Positions 47,350-55,623 of a stretch of 64,000 nucleotides of DNA are shown piece by piece. The first letter of the stretch is position 1; each line of letters opens with the position of its first letter. Under the pieces are notes generated by a model. That model was given only the letters and a program-made list of their open reading frames with translations, was not told where the DNA came from and searched no databases. This DNA comes from DASXZH01 sp963829965 (GTDB taxonomy: Bacteria > Armatimonadota > Fimbriimonadia > Fimbriimonadales > Fimbriimonadaceae), in assembly GCA_963829965.1 (NCBI GenBank), contig CAWHLK010000032.1, positions 1 through 64,000 of the forward strand. The letters run 5' to 3'. Position numbers and translations under genes: made by a program.

Positions 47350-48483
47350 ATGGTTCGTGGGTTTATTGCCAAGTACAGAGGCATCCTTCTGCTCAATGTC
47401 ACATCCAGCATTGTCGCAAGTGCGGTCGCTGGCTATGTGGAACGAGTCCTTTCTGCATCGCCAATCGCGGCCTTTCAATTAGCTCTAATGGTTTTTCTCG
47501 TTGGGCTTTCCGTTGGCCAGATTATTATCATGCGTCGTTCTGTGATTGAGCGCGTACGTTCCCTAACCGAACGCGTGGACATATTCGCGGGCGCACGTTT
47601 CCCGACCCAATTTGACGAACGCACTCGCCATTACGCTTTTGAGAAGAACCAGCTTGCGCGAGAATTGGTTCACAATCAATTGCCCTCGTTAATGGGCTCT
47701 TGCGCACCAAATCAGGATGTCGCAATCGTTGTTGACGCAGGAACAACCCTCCAACCATTCTTCAGTGCATTTCGCACGTATGGCCTTGGCCAGGAGCAAA
47801 ACGCCAGGCTAGCTGGAAGGGTTGCATTGCACACAAACAGCTTTTCCGGCTGTATCGCTTTCTGCGACGAAGAGGATGGCGCGATGTCGGAATCTCAGAT
47901 GCATCTGTTTGGCGGTACTCCGATGGCTAAATATCGGGCAGTGCTGGGTGCGGAGACTGTCGAAGGCGTCAAGGAACTTTCAAAGGCATCTAGCCGCCCA
48001 CGCATCGTGGGACTTCTAACCGCTAACTGGATATTGGTTGGCCAGAATTGCGACAGACTTATCATCTGCGCGAGAGAGCTGTCGCACCTCGAATATAAGG
48101 TGGAGGTTGCGCGAAGCGCGGATCTTCTTATCGTTGTCGCGCCGCTCGGCAAAATCGCACAGTTTAATGACGTTACAGAACTTAATAGGGTACTTAGTCT
48201 AGTGGATGAAGGCGCTTACCATGGGCATAACGTTATCGACGGACGAAGGCCAGAGGATACGTTCCTGTTGACCACTAGGAGAACTGCCAACTCATCGCCG
48301 CTCTTCAACTGGTCCCATCATGTCCAGAAGAACGTCTTGGCGGCCCGGCGGTTCAAGCTTTGGGACGGAGATCGTCGACTCGTTTTCAACCCCGAGGGTA
48401 CTAAGGATCAAATTGAAAACGCCGAGTTCCCCCATGTTTATGTTAGAGAACACAAGGCCGAGTTTTACGATCTGTTCACGTAA
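47350..48483 (+). CDS. Membrane-tethered DeoR-sensor-like protein
   Basis: 377 residues. Two hydrophobic helices near the N-terminus (LLLNVTSSIVASAVAGYV; AAFQLALMVFLVGLSVGQII) anchor it. The soluble part contains the ISOCOT-like motif of DeoR C-terminal sensor domains: VAIVVDAGTTLQPF (about 123-136), GRVALHTNSFSG, MHLFGGTP and AVLGAETVEGV. There is no helix-turn-helix. This suggests a sugar-phosphate-binding sensor on the membrane rather than a repressor. TAATAT lies 7 bases before the ATG. It is not similar to a named family that I know. Confidence 0.6.
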   Translation: MVRGFIAKYRGILLLNVTSSIVASAVAGYVERVLSASPIAAFQLALMVFLVGLSVGQIIIMRRSVIERVRSLTERVDIFAGARFPTQFDERTRHYAFEKNQLARELVHNQLPSLMGSCAPNQDVAIVVDAGTTLQPFFSAFRTYGLGQEQNARLAGRVALHTNSFSGCIAFCDEEDGAMSESQMHLFGGTPMAKYRAVLGAETVEGVKELSKASSRPRIVGLLTANWILVGQNCDRLIICARELSHLEYKVEVARSADLLIVVAPLGKIAQFNDVTELNRVLSLVDEGAYHGHNVIDGRRPEDTFLLTTRRTANSSPLFNWSHHVQKNVLAARRFKLWDGDRRLVFNPEGTKDQIENAEFPHVYVREHKAEFYDLFT

Positions 48484-48532
48484 CTTACGCCGGCTGAACT
48501 AACACAGACCACCTTGGTATGCTTGCAATCCG

Positions 48533-49594
48533 ATGCCGCTCTCTCGCCGAGACTTCATGCTGGCTGGACTTGCGACTCCAGCTCTCGCGCGACCCTGGCA
48601 TTCGTCCGCCAAGCCTTTGAAACCGATTCTCAAACCCAAGGTCCTTCGTCCGGGCGATACGCTGGCATTGGTGACGCCGGCAAGCGGGGTCGACAAGCCT
48701 GAGGATCTGGACGATGCTCGCAAGAACCTCGAGAGTGCCGGTTTCACCGTTAAAGTGGGCGCCCACGCGGCGGATACTTGGGGTTACCTTGGGGGCACGG
48801 ACCAACACCGAGCCGATGACCTGAACGCCGCGTTCGCCGATCCCGAAGTCAATGGCATTATCGCCTATCAAGGGGGCTATGGTTGCGGGCGCTTTGTCGA
48901 TCTCTTGGACTACCAATCGTTTCGCGACCACCCCAAGGTGGTCATCGGATTCAGCGACATCACCGGCTTGGTGCTGGCGCTTTACGCGCGGTCCGGGGTG
49001 GTCACCTTTTACGGCCCCATGGCCGGTTCCAGTTTCAGCGGTTATGAAGGCGAGAACTTCCGCAAGGTTGTGAAGGAAGCCGACCCGGCCGGACTTTTGA
49101 CGCCGCCGGAGCAGCCAACCGGAAATCCGCCCAACCCCAGTGGGGCAACGTTGAAACCGGGAGTTGCAACCGGCCGGCTGGTAGGCGGCAATCTCAGCCT
49201 GGTTGCTTCTCTTGTGGGCTCGCCCTATTTGCCGAACCTTGCCAATCACATTCTTTTTATCGAGGACGTGGGCGAGGATCCTTACCGAGTTGATCGAATG
49301 CTGAATACGCTGCGAATCAGCAACTCGATGAAAGGGGTTCGCGGGGTCGTGTTTGGCGATTTTCGCCGGCGCGGACCCGCCCCTGAAAAGCCCGAAGAAG
49401 ATCCTTCGAAGACTTTCACCATGCTCCAGGTGTTCCAGAACTTCGCAGATCAGATGGGGATTCCGGCTTATTGCGGCGCCTGGTTTGGCCATATCAGGGA
49501 CAAATACACCTTGCCCATTGGCGTCAATGCCACCATGGATGCAGAAAAGCAGACGTTAACACTTTTGGAGTCCGCTGTCCTGCCAAACTCATAG
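48533..49594 (+). CDS. LD-carboxypeptidase-like peptidase, family S66
   Basis: 353 residues with a twin-arginine-type signal (SRRDFMLAGLATPALA). The catalytic Ser lies in IGFSDITGLV (about 141) and the Glu and His in FIEDVGEDPYRVDRM and GHIRDKYTLPIG. The GGYGCGR loop is conserved. S66 enzymes trim the terminal D-Ala from the peptidoglycan tetrapeptide; here export by the Tat route is suggested. TATGCT lies 9 bases before the ATG. Followed after 35 bases by the aquaporin gene on the same strand. Confidence 0.87.
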   Translation: MPLSRRDFMLAGLATPALARPWHSSAKPLKPILKPKVLRPGDTLALVTPASGVDKPEDLDDARKNLESAGFTVKVGAHAADTWGYLGGTDQHRADDLNAAFADPEVNGIIAYQGGYGCGRFVDLLDYQSFRDHPKVVIGFSDITGLVLALYARSGVVTFYGPMAGSSFSGYEGENFRKVVKEADPAGLLTPPEQPTGNPPNPSGATLKPGVATGRLVGGNLSLVASLVGSPYLPNLANHILFIEDVGEDPYRVDRMLNTLRISNSMKGVRGVVFGDFRRRGPAPEKPEEDPSKTFTMLQVFQNFADQMGIPAYCGAWFGHIRDKYTLPIGVNATMDAEKQTLTLLESAVLPNS

Positions 49595-49629
49595 CTCGGT
49601 TGACGAATTCACAAGCAGGGCCTCCGTTT

Positions 49630-50421
49630 ATGTTTTCGAAACTAAAGCAGCACTGGCCCGAATACCTTATTGAAGGAGCGCTGCTGGGCATTTTCATGCT
49701 GTCGGCATGCTTCTTTACCGCTCTTTTGGAGTACCCCGGCTCTCCTGCCGCATCGCCGCATATGTCCCAATTGGTGCGCCGCGCTCTGATTGGCGTCGCC
49801 ATGGGGCTAACCGCGGTTCTGCTCATTTACTCCCCGTGGGGCAAGCGGTCCGGGGCACATATGAATCCCTCCGTGACTCTCACTTTTCTGCGGCTTGGCA
49901 AGATGGCGAAATGGGACGCCGCCTTCTATATCCTCGCCCAGTTTGCGGGCGGCGCCGCGGCGGTTTTGCTCGCGGCGGCGGCATTTCATGCCGTTCTGGC
50001 AAACCCATCGGTTCAATACGTGGTGACCAAGCCAGGGAGCTATGGCGTCGGAATCGCCTTTGTCGCCGAGTTCATCATCACGTTCTTGCTGATGTTTGTC
50101 ATTTTGTGGGCCACGAACACGCAACGAGTGGCCCGGTTCACCGGGCTTTTTGCGGGTCTGCTAGTGGCCGCCTACATCACGTTCGAGGCTCCGTTTTCCG
50201 GAATGAGCATGAATCCGGCCCGCACGTTCGCTTCGGCGGTCGCCGCGTTTGATTGGGGCGCCATTTGGATCTACTTTTTGGCTCCTCCCCTTGGCATGCT
50301 GCTGGCGGCGGACATTTATATTCGTTGGCGTGGTAAGGAGGGGGTCGGATGTGCCAAGCTTCACCATCAGAATCACCACCGCTGCATCTTTTGCGAGCAC
50401 CACAAAAAGCCCGCAAGTTGA
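49630..50421 (+). CDS. MIP-family aquaporin with Cys/His tail
   Basis: 263 residues, six membrane helices. The two half-helix boxes are GAHMNPSVTLTF (NPS variant of NPA) and GMSMNPARTFAS (NPAR). The C-terminal cytoplasmic tail CAKLHHQNHHRCIFCEHH is rich in Cys and His and could bind metal. Channel for water or small polyols. It opens a cluster with GMC oxidoreductase, a glucosidase and an SDR, suggesting a polyol or osmotic role. Confidence 0.85.
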   Translation: MFSKLKQHWPEYLIEGALLGIFMLSACFFTALLEYPGSPAASPHMSQLVRRALIGVAMGLTAVLLIYSPWGKRSGAHMNPSVTLTFLRLGKMAKWDAAFYILAQFAGGAAAVLLAAAAFHAVLANPSVQYVVTKPGSYGVGIAFVAEFIITFLLMFVILWATNTQRVARFTGLFAGLLVAAYITFEAPFSGMSMNPARTFASAVAAFDWGAIWIYFLAPPLGMLLAADIYIRWRGKEGVGCAKLHHQNHHRCIFCEHHKKPAS

Positions 50422-50497
50422 GCGGCCGGACCGCAACGACGCGCGTCTCCTCCCAGTATTCTTATCAACCCCGCAGGAACGGTAAAGGAGAAGCCAA

Positions 50498-52045
50498 ATG
50501 TCCGCAGAAACCCACTACGACTTGATCATTATCGGGACGGGCGCCGGAGGCGGCACTTTGGCTCACAGCCTCGCCTCAACCGGGAAACGCATCCTTGTTC
50601 TTGAGCGTGGAGGCTATGTGCCCCGCGAAAAAGACAACTGGATCAGCAAGGCGGTGGTGCTGGACGGAAAGTACAAGGCGCACGATACGTGGCGCGACAA
50701 GGACGGTAAAGAGTTCCATCCCAGCACCAACTACAACGTGGGCGGAAACACCAAGTTTTTTGGCGCAGCCCTGTTTCGAATGCGCCCCGAGGATTTCAAG
50801 GTGATTGTCCATGGCGGCGGCATTTCGCCTGCATGGCCGCTTAGCTATGAAGATATGGCGCCCTATTATCTTCGCGCCGAGAACCTCTATCACGTCCATG
50901 GAAATCGCGGAGAAGACCCCACCGAGGGGGCCGAAAGTTCGCCCTTCCCCCATCCGGCCATTTCCCATGAGCCACGTATTCAGCAGCTGCATAACGACCT
51001 CGAGGCCCTAGGGCATCGTCCGTTCCACACACCTCTTGGCGTGATGCTGAACGAAGCGGAAATGCACAGGAGCGCGTGCATTCGGTGCAACACCTGCGAC
51101 GGTTTTCCTTGCCTCGTCAACGCCAAATCGGACGCGCAGACCTGTGCGTTGACCCCTGCTCTGGAGTCGCCCAACGTGACCCTGATGACCAACGCCTACG
51201 TCCAAAACCTGGAAACCGACACCACGGGAAGAACGGTGACCGGCGTCCAGGTGCAGATTAGCGGCGAAACCATCTCGTTGACGGCGGACATCGTCGTCGT
51301 CTCCTGCGGGGCGGTCAACTCCGCCGCGTTATTGCTGCGCAGCGCGAACGATAAGCATCCACACGGCCTGGCCAATAGCTCTGACCAAGTGGGCAGGCAC
51401 TATATGTGCCACAACAACAGCGCCATTTTGGCACTGTCCTTAACCGCGAACCCCACCATTTTTCAAAAGACGATTTCATTAAACGACTTCTATCACAAGT
51501 CGGACGATTGGGATTATCCGCTTGGGCATATCTCCATGGTCGGCAAGACCGATGCGGACGCGCTGAAATCGGAAGCTCCGAAGTTCGCGCCGCATTTGGC
51601 GCTGGACGAAATGGCAAAGCACTCCATTGATTTCTGGCTGACAAGTGAAGATCTTCCTCTGCCAGAAAACCGGGTTCAAGTCGATGCCGACGGTAAGATC
51701 CGGCTAAGCTACACACCCAACAATCTGGAGGCACATGAGCGCCTCACCGCAAAGCTGAAGCAGCTCATGGCCCAGACCGGAATCGACGACCACACCATGC
51801 GCAACGATCTGTATTTGGGCAAGCAGATACCCATCGCGGGCGTGGCTCACCAAAACGGGACCGTGCGGTTCGGCGATGATCCGGCGACTTCGGTGTTGGA
51901 CGTGAACTGCAAAGCCCACGACCTGGACAATCTCTATGTGGTTGACGGCAGTTTCTTTCCTTCCAGCTCCGCGGTAAACCCGGGGCTCACCATCATGGCA
52001 AACGCGCTGCGCGTGGGCGAACACCTTACGGCCAGATTGAAATGA
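50498..52045 (+). CDS. GMC-family oxidoreductase
   Basis: 515 residues, AAAGGAG before the ATG. FAD-binding start IIIGTGAGGGTLAHSLAS, the GMC signature region NYNVGGNTKFFGAALFRMRP and a Cys motif RSACIRCNTCDGFPC, and a C-terminal VVDGSFFPSSSAVNPGLTIM with the Asn that assists catalysis. Such enzymes oxidise sugars or polyols. It overlaps the glucosidase gene by 4 bases (ATGA), so the two are co-translated. Acceptor unknown. Confidence 0.88.
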   Translation: MSAETHYDLIIIGTGAGGGTLAHSLASTGKRILVLERGGYVPREKDNWISKAVVLDGKYKAHDTWRDKDGKEFHPSTNYNVGGNTKFFGAALFRMRPEDFKVIVHGGGISPAWPLSYEDMAPYYLRAENLYHVHGNRGEDPTEGAESSPFPHPAISHEPRIQQLHNDLEALGHRPFHTPLGVMLNEAEMHRSACIRCNTCDGFPCLVNAKSDAQTCALTPALESPNVTLMTNAYVQNLETDTTGRTVTGVQVQISGETISLTADIVVVSCGAVNSAALLLRSANDKHPHGLANSSDQVGRHYMCHNNSAILALSLTANPTIFQKTISLNDFYHKSDDWDYPLGHISMVGKTDADALKSEAPKFAPHLALDEMAKHSIDFWLTSEDLPLPENRVQVDADGKIRLSYTPNNLEAHERLTAKLKQLMAQTGIDDHTMRNDLYLGKQIPIAGVAHQNGTVRFGDDPATSVLDVNCKAHDLDNLYVVDGSFFPSSSAVNPGLTIMANALRVGEHLTARLK

Positions 52046-54684
52046 CCAACGTAGAACAGCGCTTACAAGACACCCGCGAACAGAAAGCGCACTGGCGCCG
52101 CTGGGGGCCCTATCTCAGCGAACGGGCGTGGGGGACCGTTCGGGAGGACTATTCGGCCACCGGAGAAGCCTGGGACTATTTCCCTCACGATCACGCTCGC
52201 TCGCGCGCCTACCGATGGAATGAGGACGGCATCGCCGGAATCTGTGACCGCCATCAGAGGATCTGCTTCGCGATCGCCCTTTGGAACGAGAAGGACCCGA
52301 TTCTCAAAGAGCGCATGTTCGGCCTCACCGGCTCGCAAGGGAACCACGGCGAAGACGTCAAGGAGTGCTATTACTACCTTGACAACACCCCCACCCACTG
52401 CTACATGAAGTATCTGTACAAGTACCCGCAGTGCGCGTACCCATACTCGCAGTTGGTTGAGGAAAATGCTCGCCGAACGAAGTTCGATCCGGAATACGAA
52501 CTGCGGGACACCGGCGCCTTTGACGAGAATCGATATTTTGACATTCAAGTGGAATACGCGAAGGCCGATTTCGAGGACATCTGCATAAGAATTAGGGCCA
52601 CCAACCACGGGCCGGAAACCTCCCACCTGCGGTTGCTTCCGACCGTTTGGTTTCGGAATTTGTGGTCTTGGGGGAACAACGCCGAGCGCCCGGCCATGAC
52701 AAGTGAAGCAGCCGGCCATCCGGTGATTCGGTTGCAAGAGGCCATGTATGGCGCTCGATTTCTCTATTACGAAGGCGCGCCTGAGCTGCTTTTCACGGAA
52801 AACGATACGAACAACGAACGGCTGTTCCAAGCCGCCAACGTTTCACCATTTGTGAAAGACGGCATCAACGACTATATCGTGCAGGGCCTTCCGCGCGCGG
52901 TTAACCCGTCCCAAACCGGCACAAAGGCCGCGCTTCACTACAACCTCATAATTGGTGCGGGAGAAACCGTCGAGACGCAGTTGCGTCTTTCCAACCGGGA
53001 TTTCAATGCTGAAAAGGGCGACCCCTTTGGCGACTTCAACAAAGCATTCGAAGCTAGAGAGAAGGACGCGGATGACTTCTATGCAACCATCATTCCCGCC
53101 GCCCTTTCCGAGGACGCCAAGAATGTGATGCGCCAGGCGCTTGCGGGAATGCTATGGTCCAAGCAGTATTTCCATTACGTGGTGAACACTTGGCTGGACG
53201 GCGACCCCGGCTGTCCTGAACCGCCCGTTCAGCGTGAAAACGGACGGAATCACGACTGGAGGCACATTTACAATTCCGACGTGATTTCCATGCCGGACAA
53301 GTGGGAATATCCTTGGTTCGCGGCGTGGGATTTGGCGTTTCACACAATATCTTTATCGATCGTGGACAGTGATTTTGCCAAGGACCAGCTGGTTCTCATG
53401 CTGCGCGAGTGGTACATGCATCCGAATGGCCAGATCCCTGCCTACGAATGGGAGTTCAGCGACGTGAACCCTCCGGTTCACGCGTGGGCCGCGTTGCGGA
53501 TTTATCAGATCGAGCAAAAACGTCGCGGCGTGGGCGACCGGTCGTTTCTTGTCCGGGTCTTCCACAAGCTGCTGCTGAACTTCACTTGGTGGGTGAACCG
53601 AAAAGATGCGGAAGGCCGCAACATGTTTCAGGGCGGCTTCCTCGGAATGGACAACATCGGAGTCTTCGACCGCAGCGCGCCTCTTCCGACCGGAGGAACG
53701 ATCGAGCAGTCCGACGGCACAAGTTGGATGGCCATGTATTGTCTGAACATGCTGGCGATAGCGCTGGAGTTGGCCGCCGACGAGAGCTGCTACGAAGACG
53801 TCGCCAGTAAGTTCTGGGAGCATTTCTGCTATATCGCCTACGCGATGAATCATCGAGGCAAAGACGGCCTTTCAATTTGGGATGATGAGGACGGATTTTA
53901 TTACGACGTGCTTCGACTCCCCAATGGCGACCACTTCCCAATGGAAGTCCGCTCGATGGTCGGTCTGATTCCCCTGCTCGCGGTGGCAACTCTCGAACCG
54001 GAGTTACTTGCCGCCATGCCAACTTTCAGCAAGCGCCTGGACTGGTTCATCGCGAATCGACCGGATCTTACGGAGAACATGGCCTGCATGAAAACGCCGG
54101 GGTCGGGCGAGCGCCGCTTGCTGGCAGTTACGGAGCCGGCACGCCTTCGAAGGGTGTTACAGAAGATGCTGGATGAGGCCGAGTTTTTGTCTCCCGCCGG
54201 CATAAGATCCGTGTCTCGAGTCCACCTGGAGCACCCTTATTGCCTTCCGGTTAACGGTGTGAACTACACGGTGAGTTACCAACCGGCTGAGTCTCAGAGC
54301 GGCCTGTTTGGAGGAAATTCCAACTGGCGTGGTCCCATTTGGTTTCCTGTGAACTACCTGCTGATCGAGTCGCTGCAGAAATTCCATTACTATCTGGGAG
54401 ATGAGTTCACGGTAGAGTTTCCGTCCGGTTCCGGCACTCAGATGAACCTTGCCGATGTGGCGGCGGAGTTGTCACGCCGTCTTTCCCGAACGTTTCTGAA
54501 AGACGGTTCCGGGCGCCGCCCCGTCCACGGAACCGAAGACCGCTACAGCAAGGACCCCGCCTGGTCGGAACTGATTCTCTTTTACGAATATTTCAACGGC
54601 GATACCGGCGCCGGCCTTGGCGCAAGCCACCAAACGGGCTGGACCGGCCTCGTCGCCAAACTGCTGCAACAGAGCGGAGAATGA
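52042..54684 (+). CDS. GH63/MGH1-like glycoside hydrolase (glucosidase type)
   Basis: 880 residues, no signal peptide. N-terminal beta-sandwich (WGTVREDYSATGEAWDYFPH), then an (alpha/alpha)6 barrel with WDLAFHTISLSIVDSDFAKD (about 433), GQIPAYEWEFSDVNPPVHAW (about 465; the Asp and Glu here are the candidate catalytic acids) and NWRGPIWFPVNYLLIESLQK (about 760). The family covers glucosidases and mannosylglycerate hydrolases. Given its aquaporin and GMC neighbours, an osmolyte substrate is plausible. Start overlaps the GMC stop. Confidence 0.85.
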   Translation: MTNVEQRLQDTREQKAHWRRWGPYLSERAWGTVREDYSATGEAWDYFPHDHARSRAYRWNEDGIAGICDRHQRICFAIALWNEKDPILKERMFGLTGSQGNHGEDVKECYYYLDNTPTHCYMKYLYKYPQCAYPYSQLVEENARRTKFDPEYELRDTGAFDENRYFDIQVEYAKADFEDICIRIRATNHGPETSHLRLLPTVWFRNLWSWGNNAERPAMTSEAAGHPVIRLQEAMYGARFLYYEGAPELLFTENDTNNERLFQAANVSPFVKDGINDYIVQGLPRAVNPSQTGTKAALHYNLIIGAGETVETQLRLSNRDFNAEKGDPFGDFNKAFEAREKDADDFYATIIPAALSEDAKNVMRQALAGMLWSKQYFHYVVNTWLDGDPGCPEPPVQRENGRNHDWRHIYNSDVISMPDKWEYPWFAAWDLAFHTISLSIVDSDFAKDQLVLMLREWYMHPNGQIPAYEWEFSDVNPPVHAWAALRIYQIEQKRRGVGDRSFLVRVFHKLLLNFTWWVNRKDAEGRNMFQGGFLGMDNIGVFDRSAPLPTGGTIEQSDGTSWMAMYCLNMLAIALELAADESCYEDVASKFWEHFCYIAYAMNHRGKDGLSIWDDEDGFYYDVLRLPNGDHFPMEVRSMVGLIPLLAVATLEPELLAAMPTFSKRLDWFIANRPDLTENMACMKTPGSGERRLLAVTEPARLRRVLQKMLDEAEFLSPAGIRSVSRVHLEHPYCLPVNGVNYTVSYQPAESQSGLFGGNSNWRGPIWFPVNYLLIESLQKFHYYLGDEFTVEFPSGSGTQMNLADVAAELSRRLSRTFLKDGSGRRPVHGTEDRYSKDPAWSELILFYEYFNGDTGAGLGASHQTGWTGLVAKLLQQSGE

Positions 54685-54722
54685 ATGCTCCGCAACCCCA
54701 AACTAAAAGGAAAGCCTAAAGA

Positions 54723-55577
54723 ATGAACACAACCGTCCCCCAGCCCGCGCAAGCGGACATCGTCGCGCACTATTCCCATCAGCCGCTCAAGGGGCAGGCA
54801 GCGCTTGTCACCGGCGCGAACTCCGGAATCGGCGAGAGCGTTGCGCGCCATCTTGCTGCAGCAGGAGCGGCAACGGTTATCAACTACGTCGCCAACCCGG
54901 ATGCGGCGTCCCAGATCGTTGCGGACATCAAAGGTGCGGGCGGCACGGCGATCGCCATTCAGGCCGACGTGAGCAATGAAGAGTCGGTGAATGCAATGTT
55001 TACCCAAATGTTCGATGAGTTCGGGACGATCGATATTCTCGTCAATAACGCGGGTTTGCAGAAGGATTCGCCGTTTCCCGACATGCCCTTGGACCATTGG
55101 AACTTTGTATTGGGAATCAACTTGACCGGCCAATTTCTGTGCGCAAAGCGTGCAGTGCAGGAGTTCCTGCGACGTGGCCGCCGGCCGGATGTTTCGACGG
55201 CACTGGGCAAGATCATTTGCATGAGCTCCGTCCACGAGGTGATTCCGTGGGGTGGGCATGTGAACTATGCGACCTCGAAAGGTGGAGTAATGCTGCTGAT
55301 GAAGAGCATGGCCCAAGAGCTTGCGCCCTATGGCATCCGCGTGAACAGCATCGGTCCGGGCGCGATCAAGACTCCGATCAACACATCCGCGTGGGACACG
55401 CCGGAAGCAGAAGCAAAGCTGCTGACATTGATTCCTTATAACCGGGTGGGCGTTCCCGAGGACATCGGCCGGGCGGCAGTGTTTCTCGCATCGGACGATG
55501 CGGACTACATAACCGGCACCACCCTGTTTGTGGATGGAGGAATGACCCTGTATCCCGGCTTCTCAACGGGCGGATAG
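54723..55577 (+). CDS. SDR-family oxidoreductase (glucose 1-dehydrogenase-like)
   Basis: 284 residues. Cofactor-binding VTGANSGIGESVARHLAAAG, the structural LVNNAGL, catalytic Ser in CMSSVHEVIPWGGHVNYATS with YxxxK (YATSK), and the C-terminal DYITGTTLFVDGGMTLYPGF. Closest family style is glucose/ribitol dehydrogenase. It lies 38 bases after the glucosidase and probably completes the aquaporin-GMC-glucosidase set. Cytoplasmic. Confidence 0.88.
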   Translation: MNTTVPQPAQADIVAHYSHQPLKGQAALVTGANSGIGESVARHLAAAGAATVINYVANPDAASQIVADIKGAGGTAIAIQADVSNEESVNAMFTQMFDEFGTIDILVNNAGLQKDSPFPDMPLDHWNFVLGINLTGQFLCAKRAVQEFLRRGRRPDVSTALGKIICMSSVHEVIPWGGHVNYATSKGGVMLLMKSMAQELAPYGIRVNSIGPGAIKTPINTSAWDTPEAEAKLLTLIPYNRVGVPEDIGRAAVFLASDDADYITGTTLFVDGGMTLYPGFSTGG

Positions 55578-55623
55578 CGCTTAAATCGCAATCCGAGTAC
55601 CAGCACGGTAGGATGGAACCAGG

